Shown here: positions 6,715 through 13,885 of the stretch, one piece after another
Position numbering within the stretch: the stretch's first letter is position 1
Layout of the letters: the number at the start of each line of letters is the position of its first letter
Assembly: GCA_946482615.1 (NCBI GenBank)
Contig: CAMLSF010000022.1
Coordinates: forward strand, 1-33,249
Source of the DNA: an uncultured Chromatiaceae bacterium
GTDB taxonomy: Bacteria > Pseudomonadota > Gammaproteobacteria > Enterobacterales > Alteromonadaceae
Length of the DNA stretch: 33,249 nucleotides
Reading direction: 5' to 3'
Translations under genes and position numbers: made by a program
Notes under the pieces: generated by a model
Database searches by the model: none
Told to the model about the DNA's origin: nothing
Seen by the model: the letters and a program-made list of their open reading frames with translations, nothing else

Positions 6715-8718
6715 ATGCAGAACAACAATTTCCAGATCGATAATTCGGGTATAGATCCACAAACCAACTTTTCTGATAACCCGGATTTTCAATCCGTGCT
6801 GGCTTCACGCCGCAGCTTTTTAAAAGGCTCGCTGGGCGCAGCCATTGCCACTATTATGGGCACAGCTTTAATAGGTTGCAGCAGCGATACCGCAGAACCC
6901 GTCACAGGTCCTGTGGGTGTCAAACCTGAACCTGCTCCGGTTTTATTGGGTTTTACCGCTATTGCAGCCAATCGTTTAGACACGGTAACGGTTCCTGCTG
7001 GTTATACAGCCCGTCCCTTTTTACCTATGGGCACCCCACTTTTAGGTAGTTACCCCGCTTATCTGGCTGATGGCAGCAACAGCGGTGCCGATATGGAACA
7101 GCAAGTCGGCGCACACCATGACGGTATGCACTTTTTCCCGTTAGATGCGCGCAGCAGCAATAAAAACAGCGATGAAGGCCTACTGGTATTTAACCATGAA
7201 TATCTGGATGCCAACGTACTGCACCCTATGGGTCCTACAGGTTTACCACGCCCTGCTGACGAAGTACGTAAAGAAGTCGCAGCACATGGCGTGACTGTGG
7301 CTCATATCAAAAAAGACGCCCAAGGCCAGTTCCAACTGGTGCAAGGCAGCCCGCTGAATCGCCGTATTACCGGTGCAACTCCTATGGATATTACAGGACC
7401 AGTGCGCGGTGATGCCAAAGTCGTCACAAAATACAGCCAGGACGGCACCCGAACCCGCGGTACCCTCAATAACTGTGGTAATGGTTTTACGCCCTGGGGC
7501 ACTTATTTAACCTGTGAAGAAAACTGGGCAGGTTATTTTATGAATGCTGATGCCACTAAACCCCGTGAGCACAGCCGTTATGGCGTCAGTAGCAGCAATG
7601 GCCGTTATTTTTGGGAAACAGCAGATTCAGGCGCCGATCAGTACCAGCGTTTTAATGCATCCAGCATAGGGGCTGATGCCACCGAAGATTACCGCAATGA
7701 ACCCAATACTTTTGGCTGGATAGTAGAAATTGACCCATTTAACCCGGACAGCGTGCCACAAAAACGTACAGCTTTAGGCCGTTTTGGCCATGAAGGTATT
7801 ATTTTTGGACCTGTAGTGGAAGGTCAGCCAATTACCGCCTACTCAGGTGATGATTCTACTTTTGAATACATCTACAAGTACGTATCCAAAGCCGCTTACT
7901 TTAAAGCCACAGCTGGTGGTCATTTACTGAATGACGGTACTTTGTATGTAGCTAAATTTAACGCAGATGGTTCAGGCGAATGGCTGGCTTTAGATATCAA
8001 TAATCAGGATCTGATGGCGAAAGCTGCTTTAGCTGGCGTTAGTTTCGACAGTCAGGCCGACTTATTAATCAATACCCGCCTCGCTGCTGATATTGCCGGT
8101 GCAACTAAAATGGACAGACCTGAGTGGGGGGCAGTGCATCCAACTACAGGTGAAGTGTATTTTACCCTGACCAACAATACAGGCCGTAAACCTGAGCAAA
8201 TTGACCCGGCCAACCCTCGCGCCAATAACGCTACAGGTCATATTATTCGCTGGAAAGAAAATGCAGCAACTCAGGGATTGAGTTTTAACTGGGACATCTT
8301 CCTGCTGGCTGGTGATGTAGGTACAGCGACACCCGGCACTAACCTGACTCTGACCGCAGATAACCATATGGCAAGCCCGGATGGCTTATGCTTCAGTACC
8401 AACGGTTTACTCTGGATCCAAACCGATATGAGTGGCTCGCAACAAGGTGAAGGTCCTTATGGCAATAACCAGATGTTAGTCGCAGACCCTGTCACCCGTA
8501 CCATAAAACGCTTTTTTGTCGGTCCGGTAGATGCAGAAGTCACAGGTCTGGCTTTTACCCCAGATTTAAAGACCATGTTTGTTAATATCCAACACCCCGG
8601 CGATCGCTCTACACCCACCCAGTTCACCAGTAACTGGCCAGCCAACGACGGTACCAGCAGACCACGTTCTGCCACAGTAATTATCACCAAAGATGATGGC
8701 GGCGTTATAGGTTCTTAA
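6715..8718 (+). CDS. PhoX-like (DUF839) phosphatase, Tat-exported, probable lipoprotein
   Basis: Protein of 667 residues in the PhoX/DUF839 family, Ca/Fe-dependent phosphomonoesterases that release phosphate outside the cytoplasm. The twin-arginine signal SRRSFLKG sits at 31-38, and LIGC at 52-55 fits a lipobox, so the mature protein may start at C55 as a Tat-exported lipoprotein. The family hallmark NNCGNGFTPWGTYLTCEE covers about 252-269, with C254 a plausible iron ligand and E268/E269 acidic ligands. LVFNHEY (157-163) and a late PDGLCFSTNGLLWIQTD segment also match the family. GGAG five bases before the ATG at 6715 supports this start; an upstream in-frame GTG at 6679 has no such site. The gene stands alone between hairpins. 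No Pho box was recognised, so phosphate control is unproven. Confidence 0.85.
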   Translation: MQNNNFQIDNSGIDPQTNFSDNPDFQSVLASRRSFLKGSLGAAIATIMGTALIGCSSDTAEPVTGPVGVKPEPAPVLLGFTAIAANRLDTVTVPAGYTARPFLPMGTPLLGSYPAYLADGSNSGADMEQQVGAHHDGMHFFPLDARSSNKNSDEGLLVFNHEYLDANVLHPMGPTGLPRPADEVRKEVAAHGVTVAHIKKDAQGQFQLVQGSPLNRRITGATPMDITGPVRGDAKVVTKYSQDGTRTRGTLNNCGNGFTPWGTYLTCEENWAGYFMNADATKPREHSRYGVSSSNGRYFWETADSGADQYQRFNASSIGADATEDYRNEPNTFGWIVEIDPFNPDSVPQKRTALGRFGHEGIIFGPVVEGQPITAYSGDDSTFEYIYKYVSKAAYFKATAGGHLLNDGTLYVAKFNADGSGEWLALDINNQDLMAKAALAGVSFDSQADLLINTRLAADIAGATKMDRPEWGAVHPTTGEVYFTLTNNTGRKPEQIDPANPRANNATGHIIRWKENAATQGLSFNWDIFLLAGDVGTATPGTNLTLTADNHMASPDGLCFSTNGLLWIQTDMSGSQQGEGPYGNNQMLVADPVTRTIKRFFVGPVDAEVTGLAFTPDLKTMFVNIQHPGDRSTPTQFTSNWPANDGTSRPRSATVIITKDDGGVIGS

Positions 8719-8736
8719 TAGGTTTTTTCTGAATCC

Positions 8737-8768
8737 AAAACGCCGGTCGTAAAACCGGCGTTTTTGTT
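8737..8768 (+). terminator. Intrinsic terminator, probably bidirectional
   Basis: AAAACGCCGGT (8737-8747) pairs with ACCGGCGTTTT (8754-8764) around loop CGTAAA, followed by a T-rich tail. It ends the PhoX-like transcript. Because an A run precedes the stem, it can also serve the convergent DUF2798 gene on the - strand. Confidence 0.9.
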
Positions 8769-8782
8769 TTACTGAGTGGCGA

Positions 8783-9031
8783 TTAAGGGGTTTCGACAAT
8801 CAAGGATGTCAGTTTGCGCACCAGTGGCAATATCAGCAGCAATACCGGATAAGCCACCACCCAGGATAATCCCCAGGCCCCCAGCCAGATCTGCAACTCA
8901 AAACCGCTAAAGCCAGTGCTTTTTAACGTACTGATCAAAGACACGATACAACTCATGATAATGGATAAAATCAGCGGCATGACATAAGCCATTGAACGCG
9001 CAGGTAGTTTTTTAAAAACAGTAGTCGACAT
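8783..9031 (-). CDS. DUF2798 family small membrane protein
   Basis: Membrane protein of about 82 residues with two transmembrane helices. The sequence KKLPARSMAYVMPLILSIIMSC, followed by SLISTLKSTGF and a second helix ending LLLILPLVRKL, fits the DUF2798 pattern (two helices, central Gly-rich LGAWGLSW turn, C-terminal P-x-V-R-K/R). No enzyme motif is present and the function is unknown. The start is uncertain: ATG at 9031 gives MSTTVFKKLPAR and has only a weak GATGAG site, while ATG at 9043 or TTG at 9046 would add a few residues. It is a single gene, convergent with the PhoX-like gene and sharing its terminator. Confidence 0.7.
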   Translation of the reverse strand: MSTTVFKKLPARSMAYVMPLILSIIMSCIVSLISTLKSTGFSGFELQIWLGAWGLSWVVAYPVLLLILPLVRKLTSLIVETP

Positions 9032-9149
9032 CACAAAGCTCATCAAATAAAAACATGCTTACATCATAAAGGCTGTGCCTGATATTCCACGACAAAGCGG
9101 AACACTATGCGACTAAAATAAAAAACCGCACACAAGCTATCAACCCGAC

Positions 9150-9503
9150 CTAATACCCTAACTTAGGTGCATCAAAATTTTCCGGTTCATCGCTGTAAAT
9201 ACAGACATTCCAGTCCTGAGCCAGGCCTGTTTCAGCCAGACAATAGGTCTGGAAAAAGTCTTTAATTTCATTACGCTGGCAATGGGCTTCAAAACTTTGT
9301 ATGTCCGCCCAAATTTCATTAAAGACGATTGGGAAACTTTTGCCTTCAGCAAAAGGGCTTGAAATATGGCGGGTGACTCTGTACTGCAGGCAACCATCTT
9401 CACGCAAGGTATTGGCTTCCAGGCCTTGCAGCACCTTAAAAAGTTCGGCTTCTTTACCTGGCTTAGGCAGGAACTGGGCTATGCAATAGACTTTTTTTGA
9501 CAT
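9150..9503 (-). CDS. ABM-domain protein (putative quinol monooxygenase)
   Basis: Protein of 117 residues with the antibiotic-biosynthesis-monooxygenase (ABM) ferredoxin-like fold, as in YgiN-type quinol monooxygenases, which act without bound flavin or metal. The pattern begins VYCIAQFLPKPGKEAELFKVLQ, then EDGCLQYRVTR, and NEIWADIQSFEAHCQ near 62-76, matching ABM strands and helices. Many family members have no proven enzyme activity. Its ATG overlaps the stop of the upstream pseudouridine synthase by one base (TAATG), and AAGGAA lies inside the end of that gene, so the two are translationally coupled. Why a small monooxygenase-like protein should be tied to an RNA modification enzyme is not clear. 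Confidence 0.8.
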   Translation of the reverse strand: MSKKVYCIAQFLPKPGKEAELFKVLQGLEANTLREDGCLQYRVTRHISSPFAEGKSFPIVFNEIWADIQSFEAHCQRNEIKDFFQTYCLAETGLAQDWNVCIYSDEPENFDAPKLGY

Positions 9504-10435
9504 TAGTTTTCCTTAGATTCATTGCTGACAGGCCAGCTTTGTAGCTGACGGCTTGATTTAAATTGATGCTCCAATCCGGTGACTGGATCGATAAAACTCA
9601 AATGTTTGGCCAACAATTGCAGCGGCTTTGAAAACTCCAACTGCTGTGCAGGCTGTTTTGGTAATAAGTCCGGGTAGTATTTATCAAATAAAATGGGGCA
9701 ACCCAAAGACAGCATATGCAGACGCAGCTGATGGGTTTTTCCTGTATGGGGGCTTAATTCAAATAACCCAAAATCCGCTCTTTTATCGACCAGGCTCAGG
9801 CTGGAAAAGGCATTCGCCTCCCCTTCCACCTGTTGCATTAAAAAAGCCGGAGTCGATTTTTCCAGACGGTTTTTTACCTGCCAGTGCTGAGGTAATTCCA
9901 GTTGCTGTTGTGCTTCAGATAACTTCGCCACCGCCTGATAATCTTTACTGACCTTGCCATCAGCAAACAACTGATAATACAAAGGACGGCTTTGGCTATT
10001 GACGGAAAACAACACCAGACCTGCGGTTTCTTTGTCTAGTCTGTGTACTGCCACCACATCCTGCAATCCGGTATCCCGTTTTACCCTTTCCAGCAGGCAT
10101 TCGTTAACAAATTCACCACCTGGTGTGACAGGTAAAAAATGTGGTTTGCAGGCCACCACTATATGGTCGTCCTGATAAATCATCTGATGGGCAAAAGGAA
10201 TTAAAGGTTCGGCCCCTACTTCGCGGTAGTAACAAACTCTGCGGCTGGGTAAAAAGGCAGTGTTGGCATGGATCACTTCGCCACCAAACCAAAACACTTT
10301 GCCCTCTGCGACTCGTTGTCGCCAAATAGCAGCGTCGATGCGGTGAAATTTTTCAATCAAAAAATTCAGTACAGTGCCCCAGCCCAGATCTTTGGGCGGC
10401 AAGGTGATTTCGGAAGCTTGTTTTGCTTTACTCAT
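9503..10435 (-). CDS. RluA-family pseudouridine synthase
   Basis: Enzyme of 310 residues that isomerises uridine to pseudouridine in rRNA or tRNA. The catalytic motif HRLDKETAG lies at 131-139 with catalytic aspartate D134. IYQDDHIVVACKPHFLPV (about 87-104) and the C-terminal SPHTGKTHQLRLHM segment are typical RluA-family elements. The residues before about 75 are divergent, and I cannot confirm an S4 RNA-binding domain. The target base cannot be told from sequence; it is not an obvious RluA, RluC, RluD or TruC ortholog. The ribosome binding site (GAGGG, four bases before ATG) lies in the 3' arm of a hairpin. It is followed at once by the ABM gene and preceded 59 bp upstream by cytochrome b561. 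Confidence 0.88.
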   Translation of the reverse strand: MSKAKQASEITLPPKDLGWGTVLNFLIEKFHRIDAAIWRQRVAEGKVFWFGGEVIHANTAFLPSRRVCYYREVGAEPLIPFAHQMIYQDDHIVVACKPHFLPVTPGGEFVNECLLERVKRDTGLQDVVAVHRLDKETAGLVLFSVNSQSRPLYYQLFADGKVSKDYQAVAKLSEAQQQLELPQHWQVKNRLEKSTPAFLMQQVEGEANAFSSLSLVDKRADFGLFELSPHTGKTHQLRLHMLSLGCPILFDKYYPDLLPKQPAQQLEFSKPLQLLAKHLSFIDPVTGLEHQFKSSRQLQSWPVSNESKEN

Positions 10436-10437
10436 AG

Positions 10438-10455
10438 GCCCTCACTCAAGAGGGC
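10438..10455 (-). promoter_or_regulatory. Hairpin covering the pseudouridine synthase ribosome binding site
   Basis: On the - strand, GCCCTC-N6-GAGGGC is a perfect 6-bp stem whose 3' arm contains the GAGGG Shine-Dalgarno sequence, with the ATG only three bases after the stem. Folding would hide the ribosome binding site, so translation may depend on RNA unfolding, an upstream translating ribosome, or a trans-acting factor. Confidence 0.5.
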
Positions 10456-10494
10456 TCAGAGTTAAAACCTTTCGGGGATCCTCGTCAACCGCTT

Positions 10495-11049
10495 TTAGCC
10501 TTCAGCTTTAAATAATCCGGGCAACATGCGTTTTAAAGTGTTGTCTTTTAATCTGTAGTGATGAGCCAGTGCCCCCAGGGTATGAACGGCAATCAACAGA
10601 TAACCAGCCTTGCCCACTAATTCGTGAATTTCTTTAATGGAAGACGCCAGATCAGGATCCGGTCCTATCAAAGCTGGTAGTTGAAAGCCCCAGAACGGTA
10701 TCACTTTATCGCCAGCACTTAATATCAGCCATCCAAGCAATGGCATCAGCAGTAAAAAGCCATAAAGTGCCAGATGCATCAGTGCTGATATTTTTAATGC
10801 TGTAGCTGAAGGCGCTGGTACTATGGGCGGTATAGGGCTAAAACGCCTGACCACAAGGCGCAACAAGGTAATAAACCATACACTTAACCCCAACACAAAA
10901 TGCACTTCTTTGATTAGATCACGCTCTGCGGTACCTTTTTCAAAAATGCCTCTGAATTCAATACTGGCATAGATAGCAATAATCAACAGCACGGTCAGCC
11001 AGTGCAAAGACACCATCCAGTTGCTGTAATTTTGTTGTGAAGCACGCAT
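10495..11049 (-). CDS. cybB: Cytochrome b561 (CybB family)
   Basis: Inner-membrane di-heme b-type cytochrome of 184 residues with four transmembrane helices. In E. coli CybB passes electrons from ubiquinol, including to superoxide. The candidate heme ligands stand where CybB has them: H16 (SLHW), H50 (EVHFVLG), H142 (IHELVG) and H156 (AVHTLG). The open frame starts eight codons earlier at 11073, but GAGG five bases before the ATG at 11049 favours the shorter start. It precedes the pseudouridine synthase in the same direction with a 59-bp gap; co-transcription is possible but the functions look unrelated. The symbol is by similarity, since several paralogous b561 proteins exist in related bacteria. 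Confidence 0.87.
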   Translation of the reverse strand: MRASQQNYSNWMVSLHWLTVLLIIAIYASIEFRGIFEKGTAERDLIKEVHFVLGLSVWFITLLRLVVRRFSPIPPIVPAPSATALKISALMHLALYGFLLLMPLLGWLILSAGDKVIPFWGFQLPALIGPDPDLASSIKEIHELVGKAGYLLIAVHTLGALAHHYRLKDNTLKRMLPGLFKAEG

Positions 11050-11137
11050 AACAACCTCTGTTTTTGGTTTCATTTTTAAATTCTGCCAGCAAAAACTTAA
11101 GGCAAGCTGAGCTGGTACAGGCTCAGTCTGACTTCTG

Positions 11138-12415
11138 TTAATTCAGGCTAAATAACAACAGACCAGCTAAACCCAAAACGAGTGTTGCCGCACTGATACG
11201 CAGCGCCAGAGTCCGGGTTCCTGCCACCCATACCATAGCTGTCTTCACCAGTGAATTACTTAAGATGGCAATACCAATAGCTGTGGCGGCCAGATCAAGA
11301 GCCTGACTGCGCGCCGCATAATCGGCTAAAGACAAACTAATGGCATCAACATCTGTTAAACCTGCCAAAGCAGCTAACCAATACAACCCCTGACCCGGCG
11401 CATAATGTTCCGCCAGTTTGACCGACAGCAACACCAGCGCAAATAACAAAGCAAACTGAATAGCGGACCATAAGCTAAAAGGATTTTTTACCGGCAGATC
11501 AGTGGCAGCAGACGCTGCTTGCAGCCTGTGTCCCAGCAGAAAAAATGCGCTGGTCAAGGCTGCAGTTAACAATGCCAGCCCCAGCAAAGGCCAAAGTAAT
11601 TGTTGCATTAAAGGCACAGAAACAGCGGTGACAATTAATAAAACCCGGCCAAACATCACCAGCCAGGACAGTAAAATACCAGACACTAACCTGTTGGCTG
11701 CACCGCTGTCCGTTTCTGTTTTACTACTGCGGGCAAAACTTAAAGTCATAGCGGTAGACGACACCAGCCCACCTGTAAGGGCCGTGATCATGGTTCCTTT
11801 TACTGATCCGAAGAAACGCACAGCTATATAACCGACCAGGGACAATCCAGAGATTAAAATCACCAGCAGCCACAGCTTATAAGGATTCAGCGCCTGCCAG
11901 GGATCAACGCTATGGTTCGGTAATAAAGGCAACACAATAAAACTTGCGATCAGAAGCTTCAGGCCAGCGTATAAATCGTCAGCACCAATTTTACTGACCA
12001 GCCCATGCAAAGGCTCCCGAAAAGCCAGAATAGCCGAAGTTAAAATGGCCAGAGACACGGCAATTTCAGCAAAACCAAAAATTACAGCGCCACCTAATAA
12101 GCACACCGTAATAGCAGACAATTCACTGGTTAAACCTAAAGCCACAGGGCTGTTTTTATTCTCCAGATAATAAGAGCTCAGCACTATGACAGACACCGCA
12201 GCTAAAGCCGCGATAAAAAGCCATGGCGTTTGCAAATACACCGACAACCAGGCACTGACAGCCCCTAACTGGGCAAACAGGATATAAGTACGAACTCCGG
12301 CAAAAGAGCCGGGGTGGTTATTGTTTTTGTGCTTTTCCCGCTCTATGCCCACCAGAGCGCCAATTAATAACGCGATCAGAAAGTTCTGTGCCAGTGTTAC
12401 GTCAAATCCAGCCAT
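11138..12415 (-). CDS. MgtC/SapB and DUF4010 domain membrane protein
   Basis: Polytopic inner-membrane protein of 425 residues with about 12 hydrophobic helices. The N-terminal part carries the MgtC/SapB motif (FLIALLIGALVGIEREK, 12-28) with GVRTYIL shortly after. The C-terminal half (from about 170) matches the DUF4010 region, including GTMITALTGGLVSSTAMTLS and GLTDVDAISLS. MgtC-like proteins are linked to survival at low Mg2+ and to control of ATP synthase in pathogens, but for this two-domain form transport or sensing of ions is only a guess. The ATG at 12415 has a loosely placed AAGG about ten bases upstream. It is divergent from the LLM oxidoreductase with about 200 bp between them. Confidence 0.82.
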   Translation of the reverse strand: MAGFDVTLAQNFLIALLIGALVGIEREKHKNNNHPGSFAGVRTYILFAQLGAVSAWLSVYLQTPWLFIAALAAVSVIVLSSYYLENKNSPVALGLTSELSAITVCLLGGAVIFGFAEIAVSLAILTSAILAFREPLHGLVSKIGADDLYAGLKLLIASFIVLPLLPNHSVDPWQALNPYKLWLLVILISGLSLVGYIAVRFFGSVKGTMITALTGGLVSSTAMTLSFARSSKTETDSGAANRLVSGILLSWLVMFGRVLLIVTAVSVPLMQQLLWPLLGLALLTAALTSAFFLLGHRLQAASAATDLPVKNPFSLWSAIQFALLFALVLLSVKLAEHYAPGQGLYWLAALAGLTDVDAISLSLADYAARSQALDLAATAIGIAILSNSLVKTAMVWVAGTRTLALRISAATLVLGLAGLLLFSLN

Positions 12416-12571
12416 AATTCATAGCCTTAATTATTTGCTCCCAGCATAGCTGAATTTAACCTTGTTCTATTGATCTGTCGCAAAAAACGCAGCGCTCAAC
12501 GGCAAAACAGCACTAATTACAACACAACTCTTGAATCCAACGATCTGCGCACCCATTGCACTCTTACTTTT

Positions 12572-12585
12572 ATACCAAACGGTAT
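12572..12585. promoter_or_regulatory. Palindrome ATACC-N4-GGTAT upstream of LLM oxidoreductase
   Basis: A perfect 5-bp inverted repeat with centre AAAC lies 33 bp before the oxidoreductase start. The size is that of a TetR- or LysR-type operator. No regulator gene is adjacent, so the binding protein is unknown. Confidence 0.4.
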
Positions 12586-12618
12586 TGAATGCAATATTCA
12601 CAGCGTAGCGGAGATTTG

Positions 12619-13605
12619 ATGATCCCTTTATCCATTTTAGATTTAGCCCCCGTGCCTTCGGGCAGCAGTATTAGCGACAGTTTTGCCAATAGCAAAACTC
12701 TGGCGCAGTTGGCCGATGCTTTGGGTTACCATCGCTACTGGCTGGCTGAGCATCACAATATGCCGGGTATTGCCAGCGCGGCAACCTCTTTACTGATCAG
12801 TCACTTAGCTGCAGCCACCTCACGGATCCGTCTGGGGGCTGGTGGCATTATGCTGCCGAATCATTCACCTTTGGTGATAGCCGAACAATTTGGCACTTTA
12901 GCCACTTTGTACCCAGACCGGATTGACTTAGGTTTAGGCCGTGCACCAGGCAGTGATCAACTGACAGCGCGGGCCTTGCGGCGTAACCGCATGGAAACTG
13001 AAGATCAGTTCCCGGCCGATATCCTTGAATTGCAGCAGTATTTTGGTCCGGTAAAGCCAAATCAAACCATCCAGGCTGTACCAGGGCAAAATCTGCATCT
13101 GCCTTTATGGATCTTAGGGTCGAGTTTATATGGCGCTCAACTGGCGGCCCATATGGGTTTACCTTATGCCTTTGCCTCGCATTTTGCCCCGGCCATGATG
13201 GAACAGGCCGCAGCTTTGTATCGCCGGGAATTTAAGCCTTCAGCTCAACTGGATAAACCTTATCTGATGCTGGCGCTGAATGTCTTTGCCGCTGAAACCA
13301 CAGCTGAAGCTCAGCGTCTTTTCACGTCACCCCAGCAACAGTTTGTTAATTTAGTGCGTGGTGTGCCGGGTTTATTACCTGCACCAGTAGAGGATATGGA
13401 CCAGATCTGGCAAGCCCATGAAAAATCTTACGTGAAACAAGCCCTTGCCTGCTCAGTGATCGGTAATCCGGCCGAAGTAAAACAAGGCATACTGAATTTT
13501 ATCACAACACATCAACCGGACGAGTTGATGCTGACGGCCATGATGCACGACCCCAAAGCCCGTCAACACTCCTTCCAGATTGCAGCAGAACTAATCGCTG
13601 ATTAG
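12619..13605 (+). CDS. LLM class flavin-dependent oxidoreductase
   Basis: Luciferase-like monooxygenase-fold protein of 328 residues that uses reduced FMN or F420-like flavin. The N-terminal [13 protein letters not shown], then [20 protein letters not shown] (31-50), [17 protein letters not shown] and [14 protein letters not shown] (101-113), match the YhbW/MsnO8 subgroup, which is widely conserved but has no firmly known substrate. GGAG five bases before the ATG at 12619 supports this start; the frame continues ten codons upstream through a palindrome, so the longer form is unlikely. It stands alone, with a hairpin after it. Confidence 0.88.
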   Translation: MIPLSILDLAPVPSGSSISDSFANSKTLAQLADALGYHRYWLAEHHNMPGIASAATSLLISHLAAATSRIRLGAGGIMLPNHSPLVIAEQFGTLATLYPDRIDLGLGRAPGSDQLTARALRRNRMETEDQFPADILELQQYFGPVKPNQTIQAVPGQNLHLPLWILGSSLYGAQLAAHMGLPYAFASHFAPAMMEQAAALYRREFKPSAQLDKPYLMLALNVFAAETTAEAQRLFTSPQQQFVNLVRGVPGLLPAPVEDMDQIWQAHEKSYVKQALACSVIGNPAEVKQGILNFITTHQPDELMLTAMMHDPKARQHSFQIAAELIAD

Positions 13606-13631
13606 TTCTGTTGTTTCGTTATTGATACGGA

Positions 13632-13657
13632 TGCTTCGTTTTTAACCAGACGAAGCA
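13632..13657 (+). terminator. Hairpin after the LLM oxidoreductase gene
   Basis: TGCTTCGT (13632-13639) pairs with ACGAAGCA (13650-13657), with loop TTTTAACCAG, 27 bases after the stop codon. No T run follows. It is a plausible 3'-end stem or weak terminator. The rest of the gap up to 13885 is AT-rich and should contain the protease promoter, but no clear -35/-10 pair was identified. Confidence 0.45.
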
Positions 13658-13885
13658 CTCTGCAGCCAAATTCTGTACAAATAGCTATACATGCGATCGC
13701 TTACATTTAATTACACTTGAAAATAAAGATTAACATTCAGGTTGCTTTTTCATCGCAAAAAATGGCATTAAGAAGATGCTGATATACAGCACTGAATGCG
13801 ACAAGGCTCCAATTAAATGCGACAAAAGCACAAAAGATGCATAAGCGCAGTGGAGTTCATAATAATAAGCAATGGGAACAACTCA

